A stretch of DNA of 64,000 nt, taken from contig JANSYA010000003.1 of NCBI GenBank assembly GCA_024742665.1, forward strand, positions 310,001 to 374,000. The letters are read 5' to 3'. Below the pieces are notes generated by a model. The model was given only the letters and a program-made list of their open reading frames with translations, did no database searches and was not told the DNA's origin. Shown piece by piece: positions 56,492 through 64,000 of this stretch (within the stretch, counting starts at the first letter, position 1; each line of letters begins with the position of its first letter). A program made the translations under genes and the position numbers. This DNA comes from a bacterium (GTDB lineage: Bacteria > Spirochaetota > Leptospiria > Leptospirales > Leptonemataceae).

Positions 56492-57592
56492 ATGCCAACG
56501 AAGCACGTTTCAAATCCAGATTCCACTAGAGAAAATCTGATCAAAGCAAATCTAATCAAAGCGAAAGCTATCCAGGCGAGTCCGATCAAAGCAGTTCACG
56601 GCCGGGCCAATCGACGCCTGATCGCGGCGGGCGCGCTGGGAGCGGTTCTGTTTTTGATTGCGGGCGGCTGCCGGCTGCCGGGCGAGGCCCGGAACGCCGG
56701 AGACAAAACGCAGCAGCCGGGTCCGGTTGCGCAGCCTGCCACCAACGCGCCGGCGCAGGGCCGGCCCCTGAGCGAGGCGCACCTGGCCGATCTCTTCGCG
56801 TGTATGCTCCAGCGAGTCAAAACCGACTGGATGTTCGACCAGCAGGCCAGGCCCGTCCTGGACTTCCGGGGTAAATCCATCGGCCTCTTTCTCGGCGGCG
56901 CGCAAACTGTGCGCCACGATTCCCGATTTCTGATTTGTGCGGGCGAGCTATCGGGCACGAACGAGCGCGAACGGAAAAAATATCGAGAGCGCTATCGCGA
57001 CGACGATCTCAAGCGCGACCGGGATCCGCCCCGTCTGCGCTACGGCGGCTATTTACACGCGATCGCCGAGCTGGCGGGCTTGCCGCTCTATCAGGAGCGA
57101 CCGGCGTCTCAAAAAGAGAACGCGGACGAAGCCAATTATATTAATCCGGATTTGATTCGCTGGGCAGAAGCCAATCTGATTCCGGCGTCCGACGCCAGGA
57201 TTCGCGGGACTGTCCGCTACCAGATGGTTTACGACCGCGTTTTGATTCGCAGCGCCCGGATTCTCGCCCGAACCTATTTGTATTTATTAGAGGAAAATCG
57301 CTTTGAAAAGATGACCGCCGAGTACGCCGCCGGCGATCACTGGAGCCGGGCCACCATGCGCGGCCGTTTCGCCGACGCGAATATCGACGACGATTATTCC
57401 AACGACCGCTACGACTTAAATTTCGACGCCGGTCACGCCGGCACCTTCTGGCTGCGGCGCGGAATGGACGGCACCGCCGACCTGGTCTGGTCGCTGGTCG
57501 TCGCCGCCCTGCGCGACTTCGATCCGGAGATGCACGCCGAAATCAAAGCGCGCCAGCCGGGCGATACGGCTTCGTTACCGAGCGTACGGTAG
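56492..57592 (+). CDS. Hypothetical lipoprotein downstream of plsC
   Basis: This 366-residue protein has a long leader with a repeated Leu/Ile-Ile-Lys-Ala motif (NLIKANLIKAKAIQASPIKA), a signal helix ending in FLIAGGCRLPG (lipobox) and a globular domain with GLFLGGAQTVRHDSRFLICA, a charged RERKKYRERYRDDDLKRDRD helix, LIRWAEANLIPASDARIRG and a final GHAGTFWLRRGMDGTADLVW. I do not recognise the family. The start ATG 56492 gives a longer than usual basic region before the signal. The gene directly follows plsC. Confidence 0.72.
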   Translation: MPTKHVSNPDSTRENLIKANLIKAKAIQASPIKAVHGRANRRLIAAGALGAVLFLIAGGCRLPGEARNAGDKTQQPGPVAQPATNAPAQGRPLSEAHLADLFACMLQRVKTDWMFDQQARPVLDFRGKSIGLFLGGAQTVRHDSRFLICAGELSGTNERERKKYRERYRDDDLKRDRDPPRLRYGGYLHAIAELAGLPLYQERPASQKENADEANYINPDLIRWAEANLIPASDARIRGTVRYQMVYDRVLIRSARILARTYLYLLEENRFEKMTAEYAAGDHWSRATMRGRFADANIDDDYSNDRYDLNFDAGHAGTFWLRRGMDGTADLVWSLVVAALRDFDPEMHAEIKARQPGDTASLPSVR

Positions 57593-57681
57593 CAGGCGCC
57601 ACCCGGTGTCGCCGCCCAAAGACGCAAGATTGAGACACGGTCGGCGATTCAGGCATTCGTCGCGGTTTCTTGCTTGACTCA

Positions 57682-59577
57682 ATGCGTCCGGGCCTCGCAT
57701 CTCTTCGGTGCATGCAATCCGCTTCGTTTCATAAACTCGACCTGATCGCGCTGGGCGTTCTGGCGGCGAGTCTGATCGGCCGACTGATCTTGAGTCTGGA
57801 TATCCCCCTCGTCGCCGACGAAGCCTACTACTGGGAGTGGTCCCGACAGCTCGACTTTTCGTATTATGACCAGGGGCCGGGCGTGGCCCTGTACATTCGC
57901 GCCTTCACCGCCCTCTTAGGCGATACCCACTTCGCATTAAAGGTGGCCGCCATCACCGCCGCCTTGATCAGCGTCCTGTTTTTTTACGCGACCACCTGGC
58001 GCCTGGGCTTCTCGCCGATGCGGCGCATGCTCGCCTTAATCATCGTAGTCCTGCTGCCCGGCTATTTCGCCGGCGCGATCCTAATCATGCACGATTCGCC
58101 CTTTATGATCGCCTGGGCGGCGGCGCTCTATTTCACAGTCGCTTATATTAAGAGCGGCGATGATACCGCCGGTCGTCGTCCGCTCTATTTGATATTGCTC
58201 TTCGTCGCGGTCGGTCTGGGCGAGCTTTCCAAACATACGATGGCCTTTTTCGCGCTTTCGTTTGCGCTGTGGATGTTCACGGACCGGCGCGAACTGAAGC
58301 TGCTGTTTCAGTGGTATTTCTGGGCGGGCTGCGCCCTGAGTCTCTTAATCGTAAGTCCGATTTTAATCTGGAACGCCGGTCACAACTGGGACGGCGTCAC
58401 GGCGATTTTGTATTTGCGATCGTCTCTGGGCAGCTCCGGCGGCGCGGAAACCGCGATCAATTATTTGATCGGCCAATTGCTGACCTTCTCGCCCCTCTGG
58501 CTGATTGTCTTCGTCGGCCTGGCGATCGTTTCGGCGTCGCGAAGCATTCGCGCGAAATACAAAAACTTTCGCGCGCGACGCGCAGCCGCGAAAGCTGCAA
58601 GCGACGACGGCCGGGGGAAAGCCACGCAGGCGCCGGGCGACGCGGTCAACAGCGAAAACCCGGAAGCGCAGGGCAAGATCCCGGCGCAAGCAGCGAGCAC
58701 TCCGCCGGAAATTCGTTTTCTGTGGATCAACGCTCTGATTCTGCCGGTGTTCTTTTTATATCTCTCCGCTTCGCGCGAAATTCAGGGCAACTGGACCTTC
58801 GCTTCGTATCTGGCCTGCGTGCTTTTGCTGGTACGAGCGCTGCCGGAGAATTGGGCCGGCGCGAGCCGCTCCGCGAAAATCGGCGTGGCGGCCTTCGCGG
58901 CCGGGACTGTGCTGACGTTGGCGCTGAACGTGCTCTCATATTTTTCGATTCCAATCGTAAAATTCGCCGAAGGCCAGGGATACAAAGTCGAGTCGTACTT
59001 CGTGCCGGGCTATCGACCGGTGGGCTTCGCCGAAGCGATCGCCGAGATTACGGCCTTTCGCGACCGCGAAGCTCCGGAGGCGGGCATCGTCGCTTCGAAC
59101 CGCTATCAGGACGCGGCCGTGGCCAGCTGGCATTCGCCGGGCAAACCCTTCGTGACTTCGATGAACGTCATGCAGCGCAATCAATACAACTACTGGCCGG
59201 GACTCGAAAAGGGTCGCGACTACGTCGTTTACTATATTCACGAAAAGACCTGCGAACGTTCGGAAGTCTTTATTTTGCCGACCCTGGGTTTCATGTTCGA
59301 CGAAGTCGAAGAGTTTCCCGAACAGGACGTGATCGTCGACGGCGCCGTCGTCAAGCGCTACCAGGTGTACATCGCCCGCAACTATCGCCGCAGCTGGGAA
59401 GACATGGTGTACAATTATTTCGTGCGTCGTTCGATCCAGGACATGATGCCGAATTTGCGCGGCTATTTTTCGAAGGTCGATACCAAAGCCGGCCAGGCCG
59501 ACGCGATGCTTGCGCTGCAACGCCTGCGAGCGGCCCGCGCCGGGGGCGACGGCTGCGGTTTTTTAAGCGGCCTTTAA
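57682..59577 (+). CDS. GT39-type membrane glycosyltransferase
   Basis: This 631-residue protein has an acidic catalytic loop DEAYYWEWSRQLDFSYYDQG just after the first membrane helix, as in ArnT/PMT-type polyprenyl-phosphate-sugar transferases, and about ten membrane helices up to residue 460, followed by a soluble C-terminal domain. A cytoplasmic or periplasmic charged loop (about 295-355) is Ala/Lys/Arg-rich. It should transfer a lipid-linked sugar to a lipid or protein on the outer face of the inner membrane. The ATG at 57682 is used; TTG 57670 and ATG 57712 are alternatives. Its stop lies inside an 11-bp tandem repeat (59562-59594). Confidence 0.9.
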   Translation: MRPGLASLRCMQSASFHKLDLIALGVLAASLIGRLILSLDIPLVADEAYYWEWSRQLDFSYYDQGPGVALYIRAFTALLGDTHFALKVAAITAALISVLFFYATTWRLGFSPMRRMLALIIVVLLPGYFAGAILIMHDSPFMIAWAAALYFTVAYIKSGDDTAGRRPLYLILLFVAVGLGELSKHTMAFFALSFALWMFTDRRELKLLFQWYFWAGCALSLLIVSPILIWNAGHNWDGVTAILYLRSSLGSSGGAETAINYLIGQLLTFSPLWLIVFVGLAIVSASRSIRAKYKNFRARRAAAKAASDDGRGKATQAPGDAVNSENPEAQGKIPAQAASTPPEIRFLWINALILPVFFLYLSASREIQGNWTFASYLACVLLLVRALPENWAGASRSAKIGVAAFAAGTVLTLALNVLSYFSIPIVKFAEGQGYKVESYFVPGYRPVGFAEAIAEITAFRDREAPEAGIVASNRYQDAAVASWHSPGKPFVTSMNVMQRNQYNYWPGLEKGRDYVVYYIHEKTCERSEVFILPTLGFMFDEVEEFPEQDVIVDGAVVKRYQVYIARNYRRSWEDMVYNYFVRRSIQDMMPNLRGYFSKVDTKAGQADAMLALQRLRAARAGGDGCGFLSGL

Positions 59578-59594
59578 GCGGCCTTTAAGCGGCC
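59562..59594 (+). repeat. 11-bp tandem repeat over a stop codon
   Basis: TTTAAGCGGCC occurs three times in tandem across the end of the glycosyltransferase gene; the stop TAA lies in the second copy. Copy change by one unit would change the reading frame near the stop and so the C-terminus by a few residues. Confidence 0.7.
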
Positions 59595-59637
59595 TTTTAA
59601 TACGCCATTAAGAAACGGGGAATCGGGAGCACATCAC

Positions 59638-60132
59638 TTGAACGCACATACAAAACGCAATCTTCGAATCCTCGACGCGCCCCCGGCCGACCGGCCTGCG
59701 CCGCTGTCGCGCGCGATGCTGATCGCGCTTGCGGTATCGCTTGCATTGATCGGCGGCTGTCGAGAGCCCAAACCTGAGTTGCCGTCCCCGACAAATTATC
59801 CGGAGTTCGTAAAGGCCGGCGCCGAGGCCATCTGCATCAGACTCAAACACTGCACCACAAAAATCATTCGCACGCTTTCTCCGGGTCTACAAAATCGCGT
59901 CACCGTCGACGGCTGCGTCGAAACCGCCCTCGACAACGCCGAGGCGAAGCTCGCCGTGCATACCCCCGAAATGATTCAGTTCTCCGTGCTGTGCTACCAG
60001 GCGATCGTCGAAGCGCCCTGCGATCAGCTCGCCCTGATGGCCTACTGGCACCCCGCCTGCACTCAGCTGCGCCAGATCAGCAACGAACGCTTTCGTATCT
60101 ATCCGGTCGCGGAACCGCCGAATTTCGACTGA
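59638..60132 (+). CDS. Small lipoprotein with conserved cysteines
   Basis: This 164-residue protein has a lipoprotein signal (AMLIALAVSLALIGGCREPK) and a small domain with four to six cysteines: AEAICIRLKHCTTKI, VDGCVETAL, SVLCYQAI, APCDQLA and HPACTQL, suggesting disulfides outside the cytoplasm. The TTG at 59638 is used because a GGGAG core lies eight bases upstream; ATG is only found at residue 27. I do not recognise the family, but the CIRLKHC pattern looks like small spirochaetal lipoproteins I cannot name. It is followed by a convergent glycosyltransferase gene. Confidence 0.75.
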   Translation: MNAHTKRNLRILDAPPADRPAPLSRAMLIALAVSLALIGGCREPKPELPSPTNYPEFVKAGAEAICIRLKHCTTKIIRTLSPGLQNRVTVDGCVETALDNAEAKLAVHTPEMIQFSVLCYQAIVEAPCDQLALMAYWHPACTQLRQISNERFRIYPVAEPPNFD

Positions 60133-60213
60133 CTCGATCGTAGCGCTTGCATGCCGTGCGCTTCCATCCAGCGCGCCAGCGCGGCGCTGTCCGATTCGCT
60201 GCGATTCGATTCG

Positions 60214-61785
60214 TTAAATAAAGTTTCGCAGATCGTCGAGGATTTCGACCGGCGACAGACGGGGCCCGCGACAGACGTAAATCGTAATCTCCGTGGCATT
60301 GCTCAGACAGTATTCGCAGCGGACCGTGCCGGCCGGCCGCACGTCCGCGAAGTATTTCTGGAGTCGCTCTTCGTCAAAGCCCAGAGCGACGATAATCATT
60401 CCTGATTTACCGAACACTGGCCCCTCTGAGAAAGACCGCAGCTTCGCCAGACTCCAGAGATAGAAGTTGTTGTGTCCGCTCACGACCGGAATTTCCAGAC
60501 CCTGCCGACGCGCGCTGTATTCGACGCTGCCCGCAAAGCCATAGCTGCGGCCGAGTACGACCGCGTGCTCCCGCTCTTCCGGCGACAGAGACTGGAAGAC
60601 CTCGATCGCCGCGCCGGATTGATCCGGAAAGCCAAACATACTCGCGAAGTGCTGCGGCATTTTCGAAAGCGCCTGCTTTTCCAGCTTCGGCGCTTTCAAT
60701 CCGAGAAATCGTTCGTAGGCCAGGTAGTTCTCCGGCGACAGCAGCGGCAGACTGAGCGGAGCCAGCGCCGCGCCCCCCAGAGCGATCAGTATAAGCACGC
60801 CGGTCTGTAAAGATCGCAGAACAGTGTTCGCAGTTTGATTGGGGCGCGATTTCGCCGCCGCGAATTCCAGACCGCGCTCCAACCAAACGGCTCCTCCCGC
60901 GTAAAGCACCGGATAGATCGGCGACAGATAATAAGTCTTGCCCTGCATGGCGACGAAGAGCGCGAACAGGCTGATATAAATCCAGGCGATCATGCGAAAG
61001 CGCAGAGCCGCGCGCGCGAAGGCGAAGTACAGCAGCCCGCCGAACCAGAGCGGCAACAGCAGCGGATGCTGCTGCAATATCTGGGCGCTGACGAATTCGC
61101 CGAGAGCGAAATAGTTTTTATGACGGCGCGCGTTGTCCATGAACTCCAGGGTCGGCCAATCGTTTGCGAACTGCCATAGAATATGCGGCGCGAAAATCGC
61201 GAAGGCAACCGCTCCGGCGATGTACGGACCCCGGCCGAGCAGGCGTCGACGCTCACCGGTCGCAAGCAGCGCCACACCCACGCCAAATCCCAAAAAGAGC
61301 ATGGAGTGTTTGTTCAAAAGCCCCGCGCCGAGGACGCATCCCAGAGCGAACCACATAACGCCCGGCGCGTTCTCTCGATTTAATATGCGCAGCAACAAAT
61401 AGATCGCCAGAGTCCAATAAAAGATCTCGAAGCTATTGGTCGTAAAAAATTTATCAACGCCCGGATAGATGGGAGCCGCGATGATCGCGAGCGCCGCCGT
61501 CGCCTGAGCGAAACGACCGCCGCCGATTTCCCGCGCCATCATGCCGCTCAAAAACACCGTGCCCGCGCCGATCAGCATGACGGGAATCCGCAGGGCGAAA
61601 ATCGATTCGCCGAAGAGCGCGCGGATCGCGCTCAAAACGAAGACGGCCAGGGGCGGATGATCTACATAACCCCAGGCCAGCCGTTCGCTACAGGCAATAT
61701 AATAGTACTCGTCGACGAAGATGCCATACTGATTCAGCGCCGGCAAGTGCAGCAAAATTTTCGCGAGCGCCAGCAATAGCGGCAC
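60214..61785 (-). CDS. GT39-type membrane glycosyltransferase, N-terminus interrupted by a poly-A tract
   Basis: This protein has the acidic loop VDEYYYIACSERLAWGYVDH after its first membrane helix, about ten more spans and a C-terminal soluble part with CEYCLSN, as in PMT_2-type transferases. The open frame starts at a GTG at 61785, which cuts the first helix short. An ATG at 61822 followed by MKREFFF would give a full first helix, but the run of 11 A at 61800-61810 puts it one base out of frame; ten A would join them. The gene is thus either phase-variable through this tract, inactive in this cell, or affected by a sequencing indel. A hydroxylase gene lies 95 bases upstream on the same strand. 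Confidence 0.88.
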   Translation of the reverse strand: MPLLLALAKILLHLPALNQYGIFVDEYYYIACSERLAWGYVDHPPLAVFVLSAIRALFGESIFALRIPVMLIGAGTVFLSGMMAREIGGGRFAQATAALAIIAAPIYPGVDKFFTTNSFEIFYWTLAIYLLLRILNRENAPGVMWFALGCVLGAGLLNKHSMLFLGFGVGVALLATGERRRLLGRGPYIAGAVAFAIFAPHILWQFANDWPTLEFMDNARRHKNYFALGEFVSAQILQQHPLLLPLWFGGLLYFAFARAALRFRMIAWIYISLFALFVAMQGKTYYLSPIYPVLYAGGAVWLERGLEFAAAKSRPNQTANTVLRSLQTGVLILIALGGAALAPLSLPLLSPENYLAYERFLGLKAPKLEKQALSKMPQHFASMFGFPDQSGAAIEVFQSLSPEEREHAVVLGRSYGFAGSVEYSARRQGLEIPVVSGHNNFYLWSLAKLRSFSEGPVFGKSGMIIVALGFDEERLQKYFADVRPAGTVRCEYCLSNATEITIYVCRGPRLSPVEILDDLRNFI

Positions 61786-61799
61786 GCTCCAGGCTACAG

Positions 61800-61810
61800 A
61801 AAAAAAAAAA
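61800..61810 (-). repeat. Homopolymer A11 (T11 on the gene strand), candidate phase-variation tract
   Basis: Eleven consecutive A lie between an ATG at 61822 and the open frame of the glycosyltransferase. One base less would give a continuous frame reading MKREFFFSVAWSVP into the first membrane helix. No other homopolymer of this length stands out in the window. Confidence 0.8.
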
Positions 61811-61916
61811 CTCGCGCTTCATTCGAATGATCGGACCTTAACAGAGGACTCGCAGCGGGTCGGCCGCCTGCAATCTATCGAGGATGCGCAATCATCGTCG
61901 CGACCGCAAGCGAAAT

Positions 61917-62948
61917 TCAGACGCCGCTGTGAATCGCACCGCTGCGATCGCCGCCGGCAGCGCTCACGTTCTTCGCCAGCAGGCCGCCGGGAATCAGCGG
62001 TCCGATCAATTCTCCGACGAGTCCGTCCCGGACGGCCGGCTTGATCACGCCGACGCGCTCCAGTCGATACTGATCGGGATGGCGAAAGCTGCCGAAGACC
62101 ACATCCCAGACGCTCAAAATATTTCCGAAGTTGCTGTTCCCGAGATCCATGCGCGTCGAGTGATGCAGATGATGCACCCCCGCCGTATTTAATATATAGT
62201 GCACGAAGCCTGGCATCCGGTAGCGAAAATTCGCATGAGTTAATGTACCGAAAATATTCGTCGCCGCTGCGTAAGCAATAAACAGAGCCGGCGGAGCGCC
62301 GAGAGCGACCGGCAGAGCGAATTTCAACATCGTGCCGACGATGCCGCTGAACCAGTGCACCCGCCCGGCCTTGAGAACGTGCATGCGCGTCGGGTTGTGG
62401 TGGATATAATGAAAGCGCCAGAGCACGGGCACGATGTGCATCAGGCGATGCCACCAATAGCTGGCGCATTCCATGTATAATAGAAAGACCAAAAACTGCG
62501 CGGCGATATGCCAGCCCCCGAGCCACGACGCAGCCCACAGACTGGCGGACTGCCTGCCCGAGACTTCGGCCGCGGCCAGGGCGAGCAGCACGGACAGCAG
62601 CATCCGGCCGACGTTGCCCGCCAGCACCGAACCGGCAATGCTGTGAATCAAATCGCCCACGACGGAGCGGTCCGTATGCAGGGCCCACTCGCGACGTTCC
62701 GGCCGCAGCGCTTCCAACAAAGCGATCACCAGGATATTCAGGACCGACTGAGCGAAGAGCACGACTCCCGCGGAATAGCCGGCTCGCAGGGCCATAAAGA
62801 CCCCGCCCAGAGACAGGCCGAGCAGCGCCGGCCAGATCAAATAATCGAGGCTCGTTTGCGCGAGACGAGCCCCGGAGCGATTCGCCGCCGGGCTCGCGCG
62901 CGGCGGCGAAACCGGATGCGTTTTATTTTCGTAGGTTCGATCTATCAT
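61917..62948 (-). CDS. Sterol desaturase / fatty acid hydroxylase family membrane protein
   Basis: This 343-residue protein has four or more membrane spans and the histidine boxes of the family: WWHRLMHIVPVLWRFHYIHH (HxxxH and HxxHH), then AGVHHLHHSTRMDLGNSNFG (HHxxHH). It should hydroxylate or desaturate a lipid using a di-iron centre and oxygen. The ATG at 62948 begins MIDRTYENKTH; the frame is open 59 codons further up through a tandem-repeat region and is not coding there. Its 3' end is near the glycosyltransferase gene, so they may be cotranscribed and act on the same lipid; this is inference. Confidence 0.9.
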   Translation of the reverse strand: MIDRTYENKTHPVSPPRASPAANRSGARLAQTSLDYLIWPALLGLSLGGVFMALRAGYSAGVVLFAQSVLNILVIALLEALRPERREWALHTDRSVVGDLIHSIAGSVLAGNVGRMLLSVLLALAAAEVSGRQSASLWAASWLGGWHIAAQFLVFLLYMECASYWWHRLMHIVPVLWRFHYIHHNPTRMHVLKAGRVHWFSGIVGTMLKFALPVALGAPPALFIAYAAATNIFGTLTHANFRYRMPGFVHYILNTAGVHHLHHSTRMDLGNSNFGNILSVWDVVFGSFRHPDQYRLERVGVIKPAVRDGLVGELIGPLIPGGLLAKNVSAAGGDRSGAIHSGV

Positions 62949-63092
62949 AGCTTCGCATGATACCTCAAAAGGCGGCGGCCGTGGTCCGGCGCGATCCAGG
63001 CGGACCGCGCTTCGCAGTCCGTATCGATCGATTCGAACTTTTCCGCCGGGCAGTCGATCCCGATTGTGCTTGCGATCGACTCCGGAGGTTTT

Positions 63093-63138
63093 CGCATGGG
63101 GTTTTTCGCATGGGGTTTTTCGCATGGAGTTTTTCGCA
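63093..63138. repeat. 14-bp tandem repeat between divergent genes
   Basis: CGCATGGGGTTTTT occurs three times and is followed by a partial fourth copy; the third unit has one change. It lies in the divergent region between the hydroxylase gene and the AraC-type regulator and may affect spacing of promoter elements. Confidence 0.75.
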
Positions 63139-63211
63139 GATCTCCGCCTGAAGATGTCCGGGTGCGAATGCGACCGACCGAAAACGGGAACGCGCGCCGA
63201 TCGATAGAGCT

Positions 63212-64000
63212 ATGACGACCGCACAGATATTGATCGCCGGCCTGGTGACCCTGGGCGCCGGCCTGAGTTTTCTGAACGCCCTGGGCGCGTGGCTGACTCC
63301 CCGGCGGCGCTATCCGGACGTGTGGCTCGTAAGCTGCTTGTTCGTATGCCTGGCCCTGTTTCTTATGCGCGGCGTCCTGGAGCTGACCGGGCAGCTCACT
63401 CGATATTCCGAATTCGGCGCGCTGCAGTTCACCTGGTCGTATCTGATCGGGCCGCTGATGTATCTCTGGTTTCGCGCGACGGTTACCGGCGGCTTTCAGC
63501 TGAGCAGACGCCACTGGCTACTGCTGGCCATAGTTCTGCCCTTTCTCTTGCTTGATGTCTCGGCGGCCATGCAGCCCGAAACCCACGCGGAGTATTTCGA
63601 TACCTGCCTGTTGGCGCGGCTGACCGGCGATTCTTCGGTGAATTATATGCGTCTGAGCGCAATCGCAGCCATCGCCGTATACGCAAGCAACGGCGCGCTC
63701 TTTGTCGCGACTCTGCTGCAGCTGCGCGATCTCTGGCGCGTCTCCGAAATGCCCCCTCGCGTGCGCCTGCTCTGGATTTTTCTGGCGGGCGCTCTCGTCG
63801 CACAGCCGCTGCTGCTGATTTCGGATCTGCTGGTGTGGCCTCTGCTGGGTCATGCGGGACTTGCCGCGATTTCTTTGATGTTCGCGGCGCAGTATCTGGC
63901 ACGCATCCGCGATCCGGAGCTGGTGCAGGAACTGCGCGCCACGACCCAGCGCAAAAGCTACGAGCGCTCCGCCATTCAAGGCGTCGACGCGGCGGCGGCC
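63212..64000 (+). CDS. AraC-type transcriptional regulator with membrane N-terminus (3' end outside window)
   Basis: 263 codons of this gene are visible and the frame is open to the window edge. The visible part has seven hydrophobic helices (for example QILIAGLVTLGAGLSFLNAL, SYLIGPLMYLWFRATVTGG, HWLLLAIVLPFLLLDVSAAM, LLWIFLAGALVAQPLLLISD) and ends with QRKSYERSAIQGVD, a segment that in spirochaetal membrane AraC-type regulators leads directly into the DNA-binding helix-turn-helix part. The DNA-binding domain itself is outside the window, so the call rests on this linker. The start is ATG 63212. It is divergent from the hydroxylase gene and may control it. Confidence 0.7.
   Translation, partial: MTTAQILIAGLVTLGAGLSFLNALGAWLTPRRRYPDVWLVSCLFVCLALFLMRGVLELTGQLTRYSEFGALQFTWSYLIGPLMYLWFRATVTGGFQLSRRHWLLLAIVLPFLLLDVSAAMQPETHAEYFDTCLLARLTGDSSVNYMRLSAIAAIAVYASNGALFVATLLQLRDLWRVSEMPPRVRLLWIFLAGALVAQPLLLISDLLVWPLLGHAGLAAISLMFAAQYLARIRDPELVQELRATTQRKSYERSAIQGVDAAAA

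Noticed and set aside
58269-59588. 439-codon plus-strand frame inside the glycosyltransferase gene
   Set aside because: It is Arg-rich out-of-frame reading of a GC-rich gene and shows no domain.

Overview
The window is a GC-rich (clearly above 50% by eye), gene-dense bacterial chromosome segment. I see no phage or plasmid genes, transposases, rRNA or CRISPR. Several features point to a spirochaete of the order Leptospirales: two lipoproteins with a C-terminal DUF1554 domain (a family I associate with Leptospira), 7TMR-DISM sensors, a truncated AraC-type regulator with a polytopic membrane N-terminus, WG-repeat and many Cys-anchored lipoproteins, and a bactofilin next to an M23 peptidase. The taxonomic call is inference from gene content; no rRNA is present to confirm it.

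Layout. 1-7.3 kb (minus strand): a lipid/polyketide locus with a fatty acid desaturase, a fatty acyl-AMP ligase, a free ACP and a type I PKS that leaves the window. 7.5-10.1 kb: a hybrid sensor kinase. 10.4-10.7 kb: an array of small hairpins joined by a constant 10-base linker, abutting tRNA-Asn. 11-19.7 kb: a truncated haemoglobin, then a minus-strand group with a WG-repeat lipoprotein, a PQQ-propeller lipoprotein, a transglutaminase, a DUF58 protein, a MoxR ATPase, a possibly FliG-C-like protein and ribosomal protein L31. 19.9-26 kb: M48 protease, DUF898 protein, Rho, LysM/M23 endopeptidase and bactofilin. 26-30 kb: a large secreted repeat protein, a GlsB-like protein, a STAS protein and a lipoprotein.

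30-38 kb (plus strand): a fused phosphonate-degradation enzyme (PhnX-PhnW), then a signalling cassette of a stand-alone receiver, a 7TMR-DISM/GAF class III adenylate cyclase and an HPt-REC-REC-GGDEF-histidine kinase. 38-46 kb: secreted and TPR proteins, an OmpA-type lipoprotein overlapping MnmC, and a three-gene membrane redox operon (membrane protein, ferric-reductase/Rieske fusion, small anchored protein). 46-50.6 kb: an MFS exporter and a zur-znuA-znuC-znuB zinc operon behind a palindromic control region. 50.7-53.6 kb: the tandem DUF1554 lipoproteins. 53.8-64 kb: a GNAT-nitrilase fusion, PlsC, two lipoproteins, two GT39-type glycosyltransferases (one with an 11-A tract that breaks its natural start), a sterol-desaturase-family hydroxylase and the start of an AraC-type regulator.

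The main leads are the hairpin array beside tRNA-Asn, the cAMP/c-di-GMP/phosphorelay cassette, the FAAL-ACP-PKS-desaturase locus, the poly-A tract in the glycosyltransferase and the interleaved inverted repeats near 12.1 kb. All functions are read from sequence motifs; nothing was searched or computed.
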